Of a DNA stretch of 36,282 nt, positions 8,024-17,275 are shown piece by piece. This DNA comes from Paracoccaceae bacterium (GTDB lineage Bacteria > Pseudomonadota > Alphaproteobacteria > Rhodobacterales > Rhodobacteraceae). The notes beneath the pieces were generated by a model that saw only the letters and a list, made by a program, of their open reading frames with translations, made no database searches and had not been told where the DNA came from. The stretch is taken from the NCBI GenBank assembly GCA_030148745.1, contig JASBSV010000134.1, positions 1 through 36,282 of the forward strand. Reading direction: 5' to 3'. The position numbers and the translations under genes were made by a program. Position 1 is the first letter of the stretch. Every line of letters begins with the position of its first letter.

Positions 8024-8917
8024 TTATCCGGTCAGCGCTATCGTCTGCCAGCCCCGCATCCGGGCACGAAACCAGCTGCGCTGGCGTTTGGCGTATTGGC
8101 GCGAGGCCAGTTTGGCGGCCTCGCACGCCTCGTCAAGGCTCACCTCACCGGCCAGCCATCGCATCAGCGGCGCCGCGCCGATGGCTTTGGACGAGGGGCG
8201 CGCGGGGTCCCAGTCGGGGGCCATGCGGCGCACCTCCTCCAGCGCGCCGCCGGCGATCATCGCATCAAACCGCGCGTCGATCCGGCTGTTCAGCCAGGTT
8301 TTCTGCGGCGTCAGGACAAAGGGCTGGCTTGCCTCCAGCGGCAAAAGCGGTTGCGGCGTGTCGTCCTGCCATGCGGCAAGGGGGCGGCCGGTGGCCTGCA
8401 TCACCTCCCATGCGCGCTGAACCCGCATCGGGTTCTGCCGGTCAATCCGCGCAAGCGTTTCCTCGTCAAGCTGGGCGCACATGGCGGCAATGCCTTCGGC
8501 AGCCATCAGCGCATCGGCCCGGCGGCGCACCTGCGGCGGGATCGGCGGGATTTCGGCCAGACCTTCGGTCAGGGCGGCGAAATAAAGCCCGGTTCCGCCA
8601 ACGATCACCGGCGCCGGGCGCGCCGACAAAAGCGGGGCGATATCGCGCAGCCATGCACCGGCGGAATAGGGCGCGCGGTAATCGACATGGCCATAAAGCA
8701 GGTGCGGTGCGCGCGCCAGATCCGCATCATCCGGGCGGGCGGTCAGAATGCGCCAGCCGTCATAGACCTGCAAGGCATCGGCATTGACGATCGCCCCGCC
8801 GGTGCGTTCAGCCACCGCCAGCGCCAGCGCCGATTTGCCCGAGGCCGTCGGCCCGGCGATCAGCACCGGGCGTTCTGCATCAAGCGCATCGAGATTTATC
8901 AGCCCCTGGCCCGTCAT
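8024..8917 (-). CDS. miaA: tRNA dimethylallyltransferase
   Basis: This 297-residue cytosolic enzyme transfers a dimethylallyl group from DMAPP to N6 of A37 in tRNAs that read UNN codons. The P-loop GPTASGKS is at residues 22-29, followed by the DALQVYDG region. [17 protein letters not shown] and [12 protein letters not shown] are conserved MiaA segments, and the C-terminal [13 protein letters not shown] matches the family. Length is normal. It is divergent from pyrH. Its 3' end is 107 bases before the AraC-family start codon on the same strand. Confidence 0.97.
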   Translation of the reverse strand: MTGQGLINLDALDAERPVLIAGPTASGKSALALAVAERTGGAIVNADALQVYDGWRILTARPDDADLARAPHLLYGHVDYRAPYSAGAWLRDIAPLLSARPAPVIVGGTGLYFAALTEGLAEIPPIPPQVRRRADALMAAEGIAAMCAQLDEETLARIDRQNPMRVQRAWEVMQATGRPLAAWQDDTPQPLLPLEASQPFVLTPQKTWLNSRIDARFDAMIAGGALEEVRRMAPDWDPARPSSKAIGAAPLMRWLAGEVSLDEACEAAKLASRQYAKRQRSWFRARMRGWQTIALTG

Positions 8918-9052
8918 ATATTTCCCCGACCTCCGGAAAATCCGTCAAATTCCGGCATTGACGCAAATTCACCCGGCTTGCCCGTTGTACCCGCCCCGCT
9001 TTTGAGACATTTTGCAAATAATTCAAAGCAGGAACTGGTGAGGGCCATAGGC

Positions 9053-9802
9053 ATGACATCTTCAACTCCGGATGGACAGGCAGAGCGGCCCGCGCCGTCG
9101 TTCAAGCGTGTGCTTCTGAAAATCTCGGGCGAGGCGCTGATGGGCGATCAGGGCTATGGCCTGCATCCGCCAACGGTCGAGCGGATCGCGCGCGAGATCA
9201 AATCGGTTCACGATCTGGGGGTCGAGATCTGTATGGTCATCGGCGGCGGCAACATCTTTCGCGGACTGGCCGGCAGCGCCCAGGGGATGGAGCGCACGAC
9301 CGCCGACTATATGGGAATGCTGGCCACGGTGATGAACGCGCTGGCGATGCAATCGGCGCTTGAAGGGCTGGGTGTCTTTACCCGGGTGATCAGCGCGATC
9401 CGCATGGATGAGGTGGCCGAGCCCTATATCCGCCGCCGCGCGGTGCGCCATCTGGAAAAAAAGCGGGTCTGCATATTTGCCGCCGGCACCGGCAACCCCT
9501 ATTTCACCACCGATACCGCGGCGACGCTGCGGGCCAATGAAATGGCCTGTGAGGCGATCTTCAAGGGCACAAAGGTGGATGGCGTATATGACAAGGACCC
9601 GGCCAAGCATGACGATGCGGTGCGCTATGACGAGGTCAGCTATGACGATGTTCTGGCCAAGCGGCTGGGGGTCATGGATGCCAGCGCCATCGCGCTGGCG
9701 CGCGACAACAATCTGCCGATCATCGTCTTTTCACTGGACGAGCCGGGCGGCTTTCGCGGAATTCTTGCCGGTGAAGGCACCTATACAACGGTTCACGCTT
9801 GA
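9053..9802 (+). CDS. pyrH: UMP kinase
   Basis: This 249-residue amino-acid-kinase-fold enzyme phosphorylates UMP to UDP in pyrimidine nucleotide synthesis and forms a hexamer in bacteria. Visible family motifs are [14 protein letters not shown] at the start, [39 protein letters not shown] and the C-terminal [14 protein letters not shown]. The frame is open much further upstream, but ATG 9053 (MTSST...) has a GAGGG-type site and fits family length. It is the first gene of the plus-strand envelope cluster. rpsB and tsf, often upstream of pyrH in other bacteria, are replaced here by divergent miaA. Confidence 0.97.
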   Translation: MTSSTPDGQAERPAPSFKRVLLKISGEALMGDQGYGLHPPTVERIAREIKSVHDLGVEICMVIGGGNIFRGLAGSAQGMERTTADYMGMLATVMNALAMQSALEGLGVFTRVISAIRMDEVAEPYIRRRAVRHLEKKRVCIFAAGTGNPYFTTDTAATLRANEMACEAIFKGTKVDGVYDKDPAKHDDAVRYDEVSYDDVLAKRLGVMDASAIALARDNNLPIIVFSLDEPGGFRGILAGEGTYTTVHA

Positions 9803-9843
9803 CGGTATAGACAGACAACCAACGAAAAAAAGCGGGCAAAGCT

Positions 9844-10407
9844 ATGGCAGAAGATTTTGAGATTGACCTTGATGACCTTGAGCGCCGGATGGATGGCGCC
9901 ATGGCCAATCTGCGCACCGAATTCGCCTCGCTCAGAACGGGGCGGGCCAGCGGCTCGATGCTGGAGCCGATCATGGTGGACGCCTATGGCGCGCTGACGC
10001 CGCTGAACCAGATCGGCACGATCAACGTGCCCGAGCCGCGCATGGTCACGGTCAACATCTGGGACAAGGGGCTGGTCGGCAAGGCCGAAAAGGCGATCCG
10101 CGAAAGCGGGCTGGGCATCAATCCGCAGCTGAACGGCACGATCATCATGCTGCCGATCCCCGAATTGAACGAAGAGCGTCGCCGCGAGTTGTCCAAAGTG
10201 GCCGCGCAATATGCCGAACATGCCCGGGTGGCGGTGCGCAATGTGCGCCGCGACGGGATGGATCAGGTGAAAAAGGCCAAGGCGGCCGGCATGTCCGAGG
10301 ACGACCAGAAATTCTGGGAGACAGAGGTTCAGGAGCTGACCGACAAGGCCATTGCCGCCATTGATGCCCATCTTGAGACCAAGCAGGGCGAAATCATGCA
10401 GGTCTGA
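9844..10407 (+). CDS. frr: Ribosome recycling factor
   Basis: This 187-residue protein splits post-termination ribosomes together with EF-G. The family-wide segments [36 protein letters not shown] and the C-terminal [20 protein letters not shown] are all present, and length is the usual 185. It follows pyrH by 41 bases in the very conserved pyrH-frr pair and precedes uppS by 22 bases. Confidence 0.98.
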   Translation: MAEDFEIDLDDLERRMDGAMANLRTEFASLRTGRASGSMLEPIMVDAYGALTPLNQIGTINVPEPRMVTVNIWDKGLVGKAEKAIRESGLGINPQLNGTIIMLPIPELNEERRRELSKVAAQYAEHARVAVRNVRRDGMDQVKKAKAAGMSEDDQKFWETEVQELTDKAIAAIDAHLETKQGEIMQV

Positions 10408-10429
10408 CCTGCGCAATCGGGAGAGCCAT

Positions 10430-11212
10430 GTGGCCGAGCCGAAAGAGACGAGTGCAAGGCTAAGCGATGCCGGCGTGGTGCCGGTGCCCGGCGGCGCGGA
10501 CAGCGGCGGTCCCGGCCCGCGGCATGTCGCGATCATCATGGATGGCAACGGACGCTGGGCCACGATGCGCGGGCGCCCGCGCCTATTTGGCCATCATGCG
10601 GGTGCCAAACGGGTCAAGGAAATCGTTCGAAAATGCCCCGATATCGGGGTCAAATACCTGACGATATTCGCCTTTTCGACCGAGAACTGGAAACGCACCC
10701 AGGCCGAGGTTGCCGGGCTGATGCGGCTGTTCCGGCGCTATATCATGCGCGAAAGCCGCGATCTTCTGGCCGAAGGGGTGCGGGTGCGCTTTATCGGCGA
10801 TCGGGTGCGGCTGGATGCCAAACTGGTCAAGCTGATGGACGAGCTTGAGCTTTTGACCAGCGGCAATGAAAAGGTGAACCTGACCATCGCGCTGAACTAT
10901 GGCGGGCGCGATGAGGTCACGCGCGCCACCCGGCGCCTTGCGCAGGAGGTGGCCGACGGCCGGCTCGATCCCGCCGATGTCGACAGCGAATGCCTTGCGC
11001 GGCATCTGGACACCTGTTTTCTGCCCGATCCCGATCTGGTGATCCGCACCTCGGGCGAGGCGCGGATCTCGAATTTCCTGCTCTGGCAGTCGGCCTATGC
11101 CGAATATGAGTTCATCGACACGCTCTGGCCCGATTTCACTGCGGCCGAATTTGCCCGTGTGACGGCGCGTTATGGCGCCCGCGACCGCCGTTTCGGCGCG
11201 GTCGGGCCATGA
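10430..11212 (+). CDS. uppS: Undecaprenyl diphosphate synthase (isoprenyl transferase)
   Basis: This 260-residue cis-prenyltransferase condenses isopentenyl diphosphate onto farnesyl diphosphate to make the C55 lipid carrier for peptidoglycan and other surface polymers. Key motifs are HVAIIMDGNGRWA with the catalytic aspartate, GHHAGAKRV, FAFSTENWKR and the C-terminal RTSGEARISNFLLWQ with YAEYEFIDTLWP. I chose GTG at 10430 because GGGAG lies six bases upstream; a farther ATG would overlap frr. The N-terminus is about 25 residues longer than E. coli UppS. The stop overlaps the cdsA start (ATGA). Confidence 0.96.
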   Translation: MAEPKETSARLSDAGVVPVPGGADSGGPGPRHVAIIMDGNGRWATMRGRPRLFGHHAGAKRVKEIVRKCPDIGVKYLTIFAFSTENWKRTQAEVAGLMRLFRRYIMRESRDLLAEGVRVRFIGDRVRLDAKLVKLMDELELLTSGNEKVNLTIALNYGGRDEVTRATRRLAQEVADGRLDPADVDSECLARHLDTCFLPDPDLVIRTSGEARISNFLLWQSAYAEYEFIDTLWPDFTAAEFARVTARYGARDRRFGAVGP

Positions 11213-11997
11213 GCGGCGGCACTTGGGACGATCTGGCCACACGCCTTGGCGTGGGGCTGTTGCTGGCCGCAGTCGGGATCGCGGCGATCTGGGCCGGGGG
11301 GCTGTGGTTTCACCTTTTTGTCGCCATCGCCGCCGGCGCCATGAGCTGGGAGCTGGCGCGGATGCTTTCGCCCCTGCAGGGGCCTCTGGCGCTGCAACTG
11401 GGCGGGCTGGCGGGCGTGGCGCTTTTGCTGGCCTCGCTGGTGCCGCTCTGGCTGGCGCTGCCGCTTTTGCTGGCGGCGGCGGCGGTCGGCTATAACTGGC
11501 TGGGGCAGGGGCGCCGGGCCTATGCGGGGTTTGCCACCGCGACGCTGATCGCGGCCTATTCGCTGGTGCTGTGGCGCGATGATTTCGGGCTGCTGTGGAT
11601 GCTGTGGCTGGCGCTGGTGGTGATTGTCACTGATGTCATGGGCTATTTTGCCGGCCGGTTTCTGGGCGGGCCCAAGTTTTGGCCCCGCGTCAGCCCCAAA
11701 AAGACATGGTCGGGCACGGCTGCCGGGTGGCTGGGCGCGGCAATACTGGGGCTGATCTTTGTGCCGCTGACCGGCGCGGGGTTCGGCCTGATCTGGATGT
11801 CGGTGATCCTGTCGATGGCCTCGCAAGCGGGCGATATAGCCGAAAGCGCACTCAAGCGGCGCTGCGGGGTCAAAGACAGCTCGGCGCTCTTGCCGGGTCA
11901 TGGCGGGGTGCTGGACCGGTTTGACGGTATTTTGGGCGCGGCGCTGATCCTGCTTGCGGCGCGGCTGATCTATGGCTTTCCGCCGGTGGCGATGTGA
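11209..11997 (+). CDS. cdsA: Phosphatidate cytidylyltransferase (CDP-diglyceride synthase)
   Basis: This 262-residue multi-pass inner-membrane enzyme makes CDP-diacylglycerol from phosphatidic acid and CTP, the branch point of phospholipid synthesis. The C-terminal CdsA signature is intact: SALKRRCGVKDSS followed by LLPGHGGVLDRFDG, with its acidic metal-binding residues. About seven hydrophobic segments precede it. The start overlaps the uppS stop (ATGA) and its stop overlaps the dxr GTG start, so translation is probably coupled. Confidence 0.96.
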   Translation: MSGGTWDDLATRLGVGLLLAAVGIAAIWAGGLWFHLFVAIAAGAMSWELARMLSPLQGPLALQLGGLAGVALLLASLVPLWLALPLLLAAAAVGYNWLGQGRRAYAGFATATLIAAYSLVLWRDDFGLLWMLWLALVVIVTDVMGYFAGRFLGGPKFWPRVSPKKTWSGTAAGWLGAAILGLIFVPLTGAGFGLIWMSVILSMASQAGDIAESALKRRCGVKDSSALLPGHGGVLDRFDGILGAALILLAARLIYGFPPVAM

Positions 11998-13199
11998 CCA
12001 GCGCGGCAAAGGCGGGCGGGCGGCCCAGACGCATTTCCATTCTGGGGGCCACCGGATCGATCGGGCAGAACACCATTGATCTGATCGCGCGCGAGCCCGA
12101 GGCCTATGAGGTCGTCGCGGTGACCGGCGCGCGCAACATCGCGCAACTGGCGGGCGATGCGATTGCCCTGCGCGCCGAGATCGCTGTGACCGCCGATGAG
12201 GCTGCCTTGCCCGATCTGCGCGCCGCGCTGGAGGGCACCGGGATTGCCGCCGCCGCCGGCCAAAGCGCCCTGACCGAAGCGGCCAGCCGCCCCGCCGACT
12301 GGGTGATGAGCGCGATTGTCGGCGCGGCGGGTCTGGCGCCGGGGCTGGCGGCGCTTTCGGGCGGCGCGACACTGGCGCTGGCCAATAAGGAAAGCCTTGT
12401 CACCGCCGGGCCCTTGCTGATGGCGACCGCGCGGGCGCATGACGCGCATGTCCTGCCGGTCGACAGCGAACATTCGGCGGTGTTTCAGGCCCTGACGGGC
12501 GAGGATATGGGCGCGGTCGAACGGATCATCATCACCGCCTCTGGCGGGGCGTTCCGCGACTGGCCGGCCGAGGCGCTGGCCGGGGCGACGGTGCAAGATG
12601 CCTCGACCCATCCCAATTGGGACATGGGTCAGCGGATCACCATCGACAGCGCCAGCATGTTCAACAAGTCACTGGAACTGATCGAAACCAAAGAGTTTTT
12701 CGGTATCGCGCCGGAAAATATCGAGGTTCTGGTTCACCCCGAAAGCCTGATCCATGCGCTGGTCGGCTTTGTCGATGGGGCGATGATGGCCCATGTCGGT
12801 GCGCCCGATATGCGCCATGCGATCGGTTATGCGCTGCATTGGCCCGAGCGCCGCGCGCTGCCCGTTCAGCGGCTTGATCTGGGCGCTATCGGGCAGCTCA
12901 ATTTCGCGCCCCCCGATCCCACCCGCTACCGCGCGCTGGTGCTGGCGCGGCAGGTGATGGAGACAGGCGGGCACGCCGGCGCGGCGTTTAACGCCGCCAA
13001 GGAGCGGAGCCTTGACGGCTTTATCGCCGGCGAGATCGGATTTCTGCAAATGGCGGAAATCGTCGAAGCCACATTAGAGGCGCTTTCAGGCCATGAGGAT
13101 TTCACATCTGCGGTAGATAGACTTGATACCGTAGCGCAAATGGACCATTTGGCGCGCAGGACGGCCGCAAAACTGATTTCGGAACGCATAAGGGGATAG
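11994..13199 (+). CDS. dxr: 1-deoxy-D-xylulose 5-phosphate reductoisomerase
   Basis: This 401-residue cytosolic enzyme converts DXP to MEP, the first committed step of the non-mevalonate isoprenoid pathway, using NADPH and a divalent metal. The NADPH loop is ILGATGSIGQNT at about residues 16-27. ANKESLVTAG and PVDSEHSAVFQ carry the metal-binding acidic residues, and FFGIAPENIEVLVHPES is typical. The start is GTG in a GTGA overlap with the cdsA stop. The product line leads to the substrates of UppS and MiaA, both encoded nearby. It is the target of fosmidomycin. Confidence 0.97.
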   Translation: MTSAAKAGGRPRRISILGATGSIGQNTIDLIAREPEAYEVVAVTGARNIAQLAGDAIALRAEIAVTADEAALPDLRAALEGTGIAAAAGQSALTEAASRPADWVMSAIVGAAGLAPGLAALSGGATLALANKESLVTAGPLLMATARAHDAHVLPVDSEHSAVFQALTGEDMGAVERIIITASGGAFRDWPAEALAGATVQDASTHPNWDMGQRITIDSASMFNKSLELIETKEFFGIAPENIEVLVHPESLIHALVGFVDGAMMAHVGAPDMRHAIGYALHWPERRALPVQRLDLGAIGQLNFAPPDPTRYRALVLARQVMETGGHAGAAFNAAKERSLDGFIAGEIGFLQMAEIVEATLEALSGHEDFTSAVDRLDTVAQMDHLARRTAAKLISERIRG

Positions 13200-13206
13200 A
13201 ATTTTC

Positions 13207-14547
13207 ATGGACGCATTGGGCATGTTGCCGTCGTTTGGAGGGGTCATCTGGACCCTTTTGGCCTTTGTTGTGGCCCTTTCTGTCATCGTGGCGATCCATG
13301 AATATGGTCATTATATCGTCGGGCGCTGGTCCGGCATCGGCGCCGAGGTGTTTTCGCTGGGCTTCGGGCCGGTGATCTGGTCGCGCTATGATAAGCGCGG
13401 CACCAAGTGGCAGCTGGCGCTGTTGCCCTTTGGCGGTTACGTCAAATTTGTCGGCGATGCCGATGCCGCCTCGGGCAAGGACAGCGAGGCGCTGGCGCGG
13501 ATGAGCGAGGAGGAGCGGCGCAAGACCATGCATGCCGCCCCGCTCTGGGCGCGGGCCGCCACCGTTGCCGCCGGGCCGGTCTTCAACTTTATCCTGTCGT
13601 TTGTGATCTTTTCGACCGTACTGCTGTTTCAGGGACAGGCGCGCGATCCGCTGACCGTCTCGCAGATACGGCCGCTGCCGCAGGCGGTTCAACAGATCGG
13701 CCCGGGCGACGAGATCCTGTCAATCGCCGGTATCGCGGTGCCCAAGCTGGACCGGCTGGATGGGTTTGTCGCCAAATTGCCGGTGCAGCCGGTGCTGGCC
13801 TATACGCTGCGCCGCCCCGATGGCACCGAGGTGACGGTGCCCGGCCCTTACCCCTATCCGCCGCTGGTGATCAGCATTCAGCCCGGCTCGGCCGCCTATG
13901 ACAGCGGGCTTCAGACCGGCGATGTGATCGAGGCGGTGGGCGGCAAGCCGATCGTCGCCTTTGCCGATCTGCGGCGCGAGGTTGCCGCCTCGGACGGCAA
14001 GCCGATGTCTCTGACCGTCTGGCGCGACGGGCGCTCGTTCAAGGTGACACTGGCGCCGCGGCGCGTGGATCTGCCGCTGCCCGAGGGCGGGTTTGAGACC
14101 CGCTGGCTGATCGGGATCACGGGGGGGCTGTTTTTCGAGCCTGCCACCACCAGCCCGGGTATTTTCGAGGCGGCGAAATTCGGGGTGACCCAGACCGCCT
14201 TTATCGTCCAGTCCTCGCTTTCGGGGCTGTGGCACATGATCACCGGGGCGATCAGCTCGTGCAACCTGTCGGGGCCGATCGGCATTGCCGAAGCATCGGG
14301 CGCAATGGCCAGTCAGGGGGCGACAAGCTTTATCTGGTTCATCGCGGTTCTGTCCACGGCGGTGGGGCTTTTGAACCTCTTTCCGGTGCCGGTTCTGGAT
14401 GGCGGGCATCTGGTCTTTTACGCATGGGAGGCGGTGACCGGCCGCCCGCCTGCAGACCGCGCGCTGAAGGTTCTGATGGGCATCGGCCTTGCCCTGATCG
14501 GCGGGCTGATGATCTTTGCCCTGACCAATGACATCTTCTGCCCCTAA
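13207..14547 (+). CDS. rseP: Site-2 zinc metalloprotease RseP (S2P family)
   Basis: This 446-residue intramembrane protease cleaves membrane-bound anti-sigma factors and remnant signal peptides. The zinc motif HEYGH is at residues 31-35 in the first membrane segment, and the second active-site motif LDGGH is near residue 400. Two PDZ-like regions lie in the periplasmic middle, one of them around GSAAYDSGLQTGDVIEAVGG. Length matches the family (about 450). It follows dxr by seven bases, the usual order. bamA, normally adjacent, is separated here by a 41-codon ORF, a terminator and a promoter. Confidence 0.96.
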   Translation: MDALGMLPSFGGVIWTLLAFVVALSVIVAIHEYGHYIVGRWSGIGAEVFSLGFGPVIWSRYDKRGTKWQLALLPFGGYVKFVGDADAASGKDSEALARMSEEERRKTMHAAPLWARAATVAAGPVFNFILSFVIFSTVLLFQGQARDPLTVSQIRPLPQAVQQIGPGDEILSIAGIAVPKLDRLDGFVAKLPVQPVLAYTLRRPDGTEVTVPGPYPYPPLVISIQPGSAAYDSGLQTGDVIEAVGGKPIVAFADLRREVAASDGKPMSLTVWRDGRSFKVTLAPRRVDLPLPEGGFETRWLIGITGGLFFEPATTSPGIFEAAKFGVTQTAFIVQSSLSGLWHMITGAISSCNLSGPIGIAEASGAMASQGATSFIWFIAVLSTAVGLLNLFPVPVLDGGHLVFYAWEAVTGRPPADRALKVLMGIGLALIGGLMIFALTNDIFCP

Positions 14548-14595
14548 GGCGGGCTAACGCCCCGGAAACGCGCCATGTTTGCCGCATTTCGGTCA

Positions 14596-14631
14596 CATTT
14601 TGTGTCTAGCTTTCAGGTGGAACACAAAATG
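14596..14631 (+). repeat. 10-bp inverted repeat in the leader of the 41-codon ORF
   Basis: CATTTTGTGT at 14596-14605 and ACACAAAATG at 14622-14631 are perfect inverted copies with a 16-base spacer. The right arm ends three bases before the GGAGGG ribosome site of the small ORF. It could be an operator or an RNA hairpin that controls translation start. No U run follows, so it is not an intrinsic terminator of rseP. Confidence 0.5.
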
Positions 14632-14647
14632 GCCGGAGGGCGAAGCG

Positions 14648-14773
14648 ATGCAACATATTCAAAGCGGATACCGCGGTTTGTCCTTGCTGGTGGGGCTGAA
14701 TGCCGACCGGCTTATGTATTTTGCGGCGCTTGCCGCGGCGCTGATGGCCGGCGCCTATCTGGGCTCGCTCTAG
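14648..14773 (+). CDS. Small single-pass membrane protein ORF, 41 residues
   Basis: ATG at 14648 is preceded by a strong GGAGGG site and opens a 41-codon frame ending TAG. Residues 1-20 are mildly amphipathic (MQHIQSGYRG...). Residues 21-41 form one hydrophobic helix (RLMYFAALAAALMAGAYLGSL) reaching the C-terminus, as in a tail-anchored inner-membrane protein. I do not recognise the family. Placed between rseP and bamA, it might relate to envelope biogenesis, but that is position only. An intrinsic-type terminator follows 37 bases downstream, so it ends the transcription unit from the rseP side. Confidence 0.65.
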   Translation: MQHIQSGYRGLSLLVGLNADRLMYFAALAAALMAGAYLGSL

Positions 14774-14810
14774 ATCTGATCCACATTCCAAAGAGCTTAC
14801 GGGCCGCAAG

Positions 14811-14853
14811 GGCACCCCGGCAAAAATAGCCGACGGGGTGCCTTTCGCCTTTT
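14811..14853 (+). terminator. Intrinsic terminator upstream of bamA
   Basis: GGCACCCCG (14811-14819) pairs perfectly with CGGGGTGCC (14834-14842), with a GGC/GCC inner pairing possible. A T-rich stretch follows, TTTCGCCTTTT (14843-14853). It would end transcripts from rseP and the small ORF and insulate bamA. Confidence 0.7.
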
Positions 14854-14880
14854 GACAAGCCCAGTGCCAGCGGGTATCCC
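14852..14880 (+). promoter_or_regulatory. Promoter of bamA
   Basis: A perfect -35 TTGACA (14852-14857) is followed after exactly 17 bases by TATCCC (14875-14880), a partial -10. It begins at the end of the terminator tail and lies 33 bases before the bamA start codon. The leader would be short. Confidence 0.6.
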
Positions 14881-14912
14881 GAAATCAACAAATTTTTAGC
14901 GGGACAGGCACC

Positions 14913-17273
14913 ATGGGCATAGCTTCAAGAGTTGAATTAATCCGCCGGAAAACCCTCAGCCCCTGGATATTCAGCACGCTATTGGCCGTTTTCGCCGCTC
15001 TGGCGGTGACTTGGATCAGCCTGGCGCCGGAGGCGGCGCAGGCGCAGGCCCAGAGTTACCGGTTCAACAGCGTCTCGGTTGAGGGAAATCAGCGTGTCGA
15101 TGCGGCAACGGTTCTGTCCTATGCCGGCCTGTCGCGCGGCCAGCGGGTCAGCGCGGCGCAACTGAACGACGCTTATCAAAGCATCCTCGGCTCGGGGCTG
15201 TTCGAAAAGGTCGAGCTTTTGCCGCAGGGCAGCCGTCTCGTGATCCGGGTCAAGGAATATCCCACGATCAACCAGATCAGCATCGAAGGCAACCGGCGGC
15301 TCAAGGATGAGGTTCTGCTGCCGCTGATCAAATCCAAGCCGCGCCGCGTCTATAGCCCGACACAAGCCGAGGCCGACGCCGCCGAGATCACCAAAGCCTA
15401 TACCGATCAGGGCCGGATCACCGCCACCGTGGTGCCAAAGATCATCCAGCGGTCGGAAAACCGGGTCGATCTGGTCTTTGAGATCGGCGAGGGCCGGGTG
15501 GTCGAAATCGAGCGGCTGAGCTTTGTCGGCAACCGCCATTTCTCGGACCGGCGTCTGCGCCGCGTGCTGGGCACCAAACAGGCCGGGCTTTTGCGCCAGT
15601 TCATCCGCTCGGATACTTTCGTGGCTGACCGGATCGAGTTCGACAAACAGCTTTTGCGCGATTTTTATCAGTCGCGCGGCTATGTCGATTTCAAAACCCT
15701 CTCGGTCAGCTCGGAACTGACGCGCAACCGCAACGCCTTTCTGATCACCTTCAACGTTCAGGAAGGGCAATCGTTCAACTTTGGCAAGATCACCGCGGTC
15801 AGTGATCTGCCCGATGTGGACCCGGCCGAATTTCAGGCCGCGATCCGGATCCGGCCCGGATCGACCTATAACCCCACGGCGGTCGATAATACGATCCTGC
15901 GGCTTGAGCGGCTGGCGCTGCGCAAGGGGCTGGATTTCATCCGGGTCGAGCCGCGGGTGACGCGCAACGACCGCGACCTGACGCTGGATATCGAATTTGT
16001 CATCTCCAAGGGCCCCCGCGTCTTTGTCGAGCGGATCGATATTCAGGGCAACACGACCACTCTGGACCGGGTGATCCGGCGCCAGTTCACCACCGCCGAG
16101 GGCGATCCGTTCAATCCTCGCGCAATCCGCAACAGTGCCGAGCGTGTTCGGGCGCTGAACTTTTTCGAAACGGCGGATGTGAACGCGCGGCAAGGCTCGG
16201 CCCCTGATCAGGTGATCGTCGATGTGAAGGTCAAGGAAAAGCCGACCGGATCACTTACCTTCGGGGCTAGTTATGGTCAGGACAGCGGCTTTGGCGTGAA
16301 CCTGTCGTTCGACGAAAAGAACTTTCTGGGTCGCGGTCAGTCACTGGGCGTTTCTTTCAACACCGCAGCAGCCACAAGGGCTGGCTCGATCAATTTCTAC
16401 GAGCCCTATTTTCTGGGCCGCGATCTGGGTTTCCGGCTGAGCCTTGGGTATTTCCGTTCGAACTATGCCAATTCCTACTATGACACGCGTCAGGCTTCGA
16501 TCCGGCCTGCCTTTGACTTCCCGGTCAGCGAAAACGGACGGCTTTCGGTCTATTATCTGGCCTCGCGCGACGGGATCTCGAATGTCGATGCCAATGCCAC
16601 GCCGGTGATCAAGAACGAAGCGGCGCGCGGTGAGCTGCTGACCAGCGCCTTTGGCTACAACTATGCCTTTGACAACCGCAAGACCGGGCTGAACCCCAAG
16701 GGCGGTGTGCTGCTGAGTTTCGGTCAGGAGATTGCCGGGCTAGGCGGTGACACCAAATATATCAAGACCAGCGCCCGCGCGGCGGTTCAGACCAAGGTTT
16801 TGCGCGAAGAGGTGACGCTTCAGGCCTCTCTCGAAGGCGGTGTGCTGCGGATGCTTTCGGGCAACAGCCGGGTGACCGACCGCTATCGTCTGAACGGTCT
16901 GATGCGCGGATTTGAGGCCAATGGCATCGGCCCGCGCGATCTGAACACGACCAATCAGGACGCTATCGGCGGCAATTACTTTGCCGTTGCCAAGCTTGAG
17001 GCGCAGTTCCCGCTGGGCCTGCCCGAGGAATATGGCATCACAGGGGGGCTCTTTCTGGACATGGGCTCGGTCTGGGATATCAAGAATGTCGATACCACCG
17101 GCGTCGGGCCGCAGCCGATTGATGGCGCGTTTCGCCTCCGCTCGGTTATTGGCGCCTCGATCCTGTGGACCACGCCGATCGGACCTTTGCGGTTCAACTT
17201 CAGCCAAGCTCTGAAGAAAGAGAGCTATGACAAGGAACGCAAATTCGATCTGACCATCTCGACCCAGTTCTGA
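14913..17273 (+). CDS. bamA: Outer membrane protein assembly factor BamA
   Basis: This 786-residue Omp85-family protein is the core of the BAM complex that inserts beta-barrel proteins into the outer membrane. A signal peptide spans residues about 17-46 with likely cleavage after AQA. Five POTRA repeats follow (residues about 50-430), the first starting SVSVEGNQRVD. The rest is a 16-strand barrel with RLNGLMRGFEANGIGPRD near loop 6 and a C-terminal phenylalanine (TISTQF), the usual barrel signature. Length is normal. It has its own promoter and is followed two bases later by skp/ompH. Confidence 0.97.
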   Translation: MGIASRVELIRRKTLSPWIFSTLLAVFAALAVTWISLAPEAAQAQAQSYRFNSVSVEGNQRVDAATVLSYAGLSRGQRVSAAQLNDAYQSILGSGLFEKVELLPQGSRLVIRVKEYPTINQISIEGNRRLKDEVLLPLIKSKPRRVYSPTQAEADAAEITKAYTDQGRITATVVPKIIQRSENRVDLVFEIGEGRVVEIERLSFVGNRHFSDRRLRRVLGTKQAGLLRQFIRSDTFVADRIEFDKQLLRDFYQSRGYVDFKTLSVSSELTRNRNAFLITFNVQEGQSFNFGKITAVSDLPDVDPAEFQAAIRIRPGSTYNPTAVDNTILRLERLALRKGLDFIRVEPRVTRNDRDLTLDIEFVISKGPRVFVERIDIQGNTTTLDRVIRRQFTTAEGDPFNPRAIRNSAERVRALNFFETADVNARQGSAPDQVIVDVKVKEKPTGSLTFGASYGQDSGFGVNLSFDEKNFLGRGQSLGVSFNTAAATRAGSINFYEPYFLGRDLGFRLSLGYFRSNYANSYYDTRQASIRPAFDFPVSENGRLSVYYLASRDGISNVDANATPVIKNEAARGELLTSAFGYNYAFDNRKTGLNPKGGVLLSFGQEIAGLGGDTKYIKTSARAAVQTKVLREEVTLQASLEGGVLRMLSGNSRVTDRYRLNGLMRGFEANGIGPRDLNTTNQDAIGGNYFAVAKLEAQFPLGLPEEYGITGGLFLDMGSVWDIKNVDTTGVGPQPIDGAFRLRSVIGASILWTTPIGPLRFNFSQALKKESYDKERKFDLTISTQF

Positions 17274-17275
17274 TC

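Noticed and set aside
7917-8126. Upstream in-frame extension of the AraC-family gene
   Set aside because: It would overlap the miaA 3' end and has no ribosome site. ATG 7916 has GGAGG at proper spacing.
8096-9052. Long N-terminal extension of pyrH
   Set aside because: It runs antisense to miaA and through the divergent promoter region. UMP kinases start near MTSST...[11 protein letters not shown].
14979-16193. A 404-codon minus-strand frame inside bamA
   Set aside because: It is an antisense shadow. The plus strand encodes a full BamA with POTRA repeats and a barrel signature.
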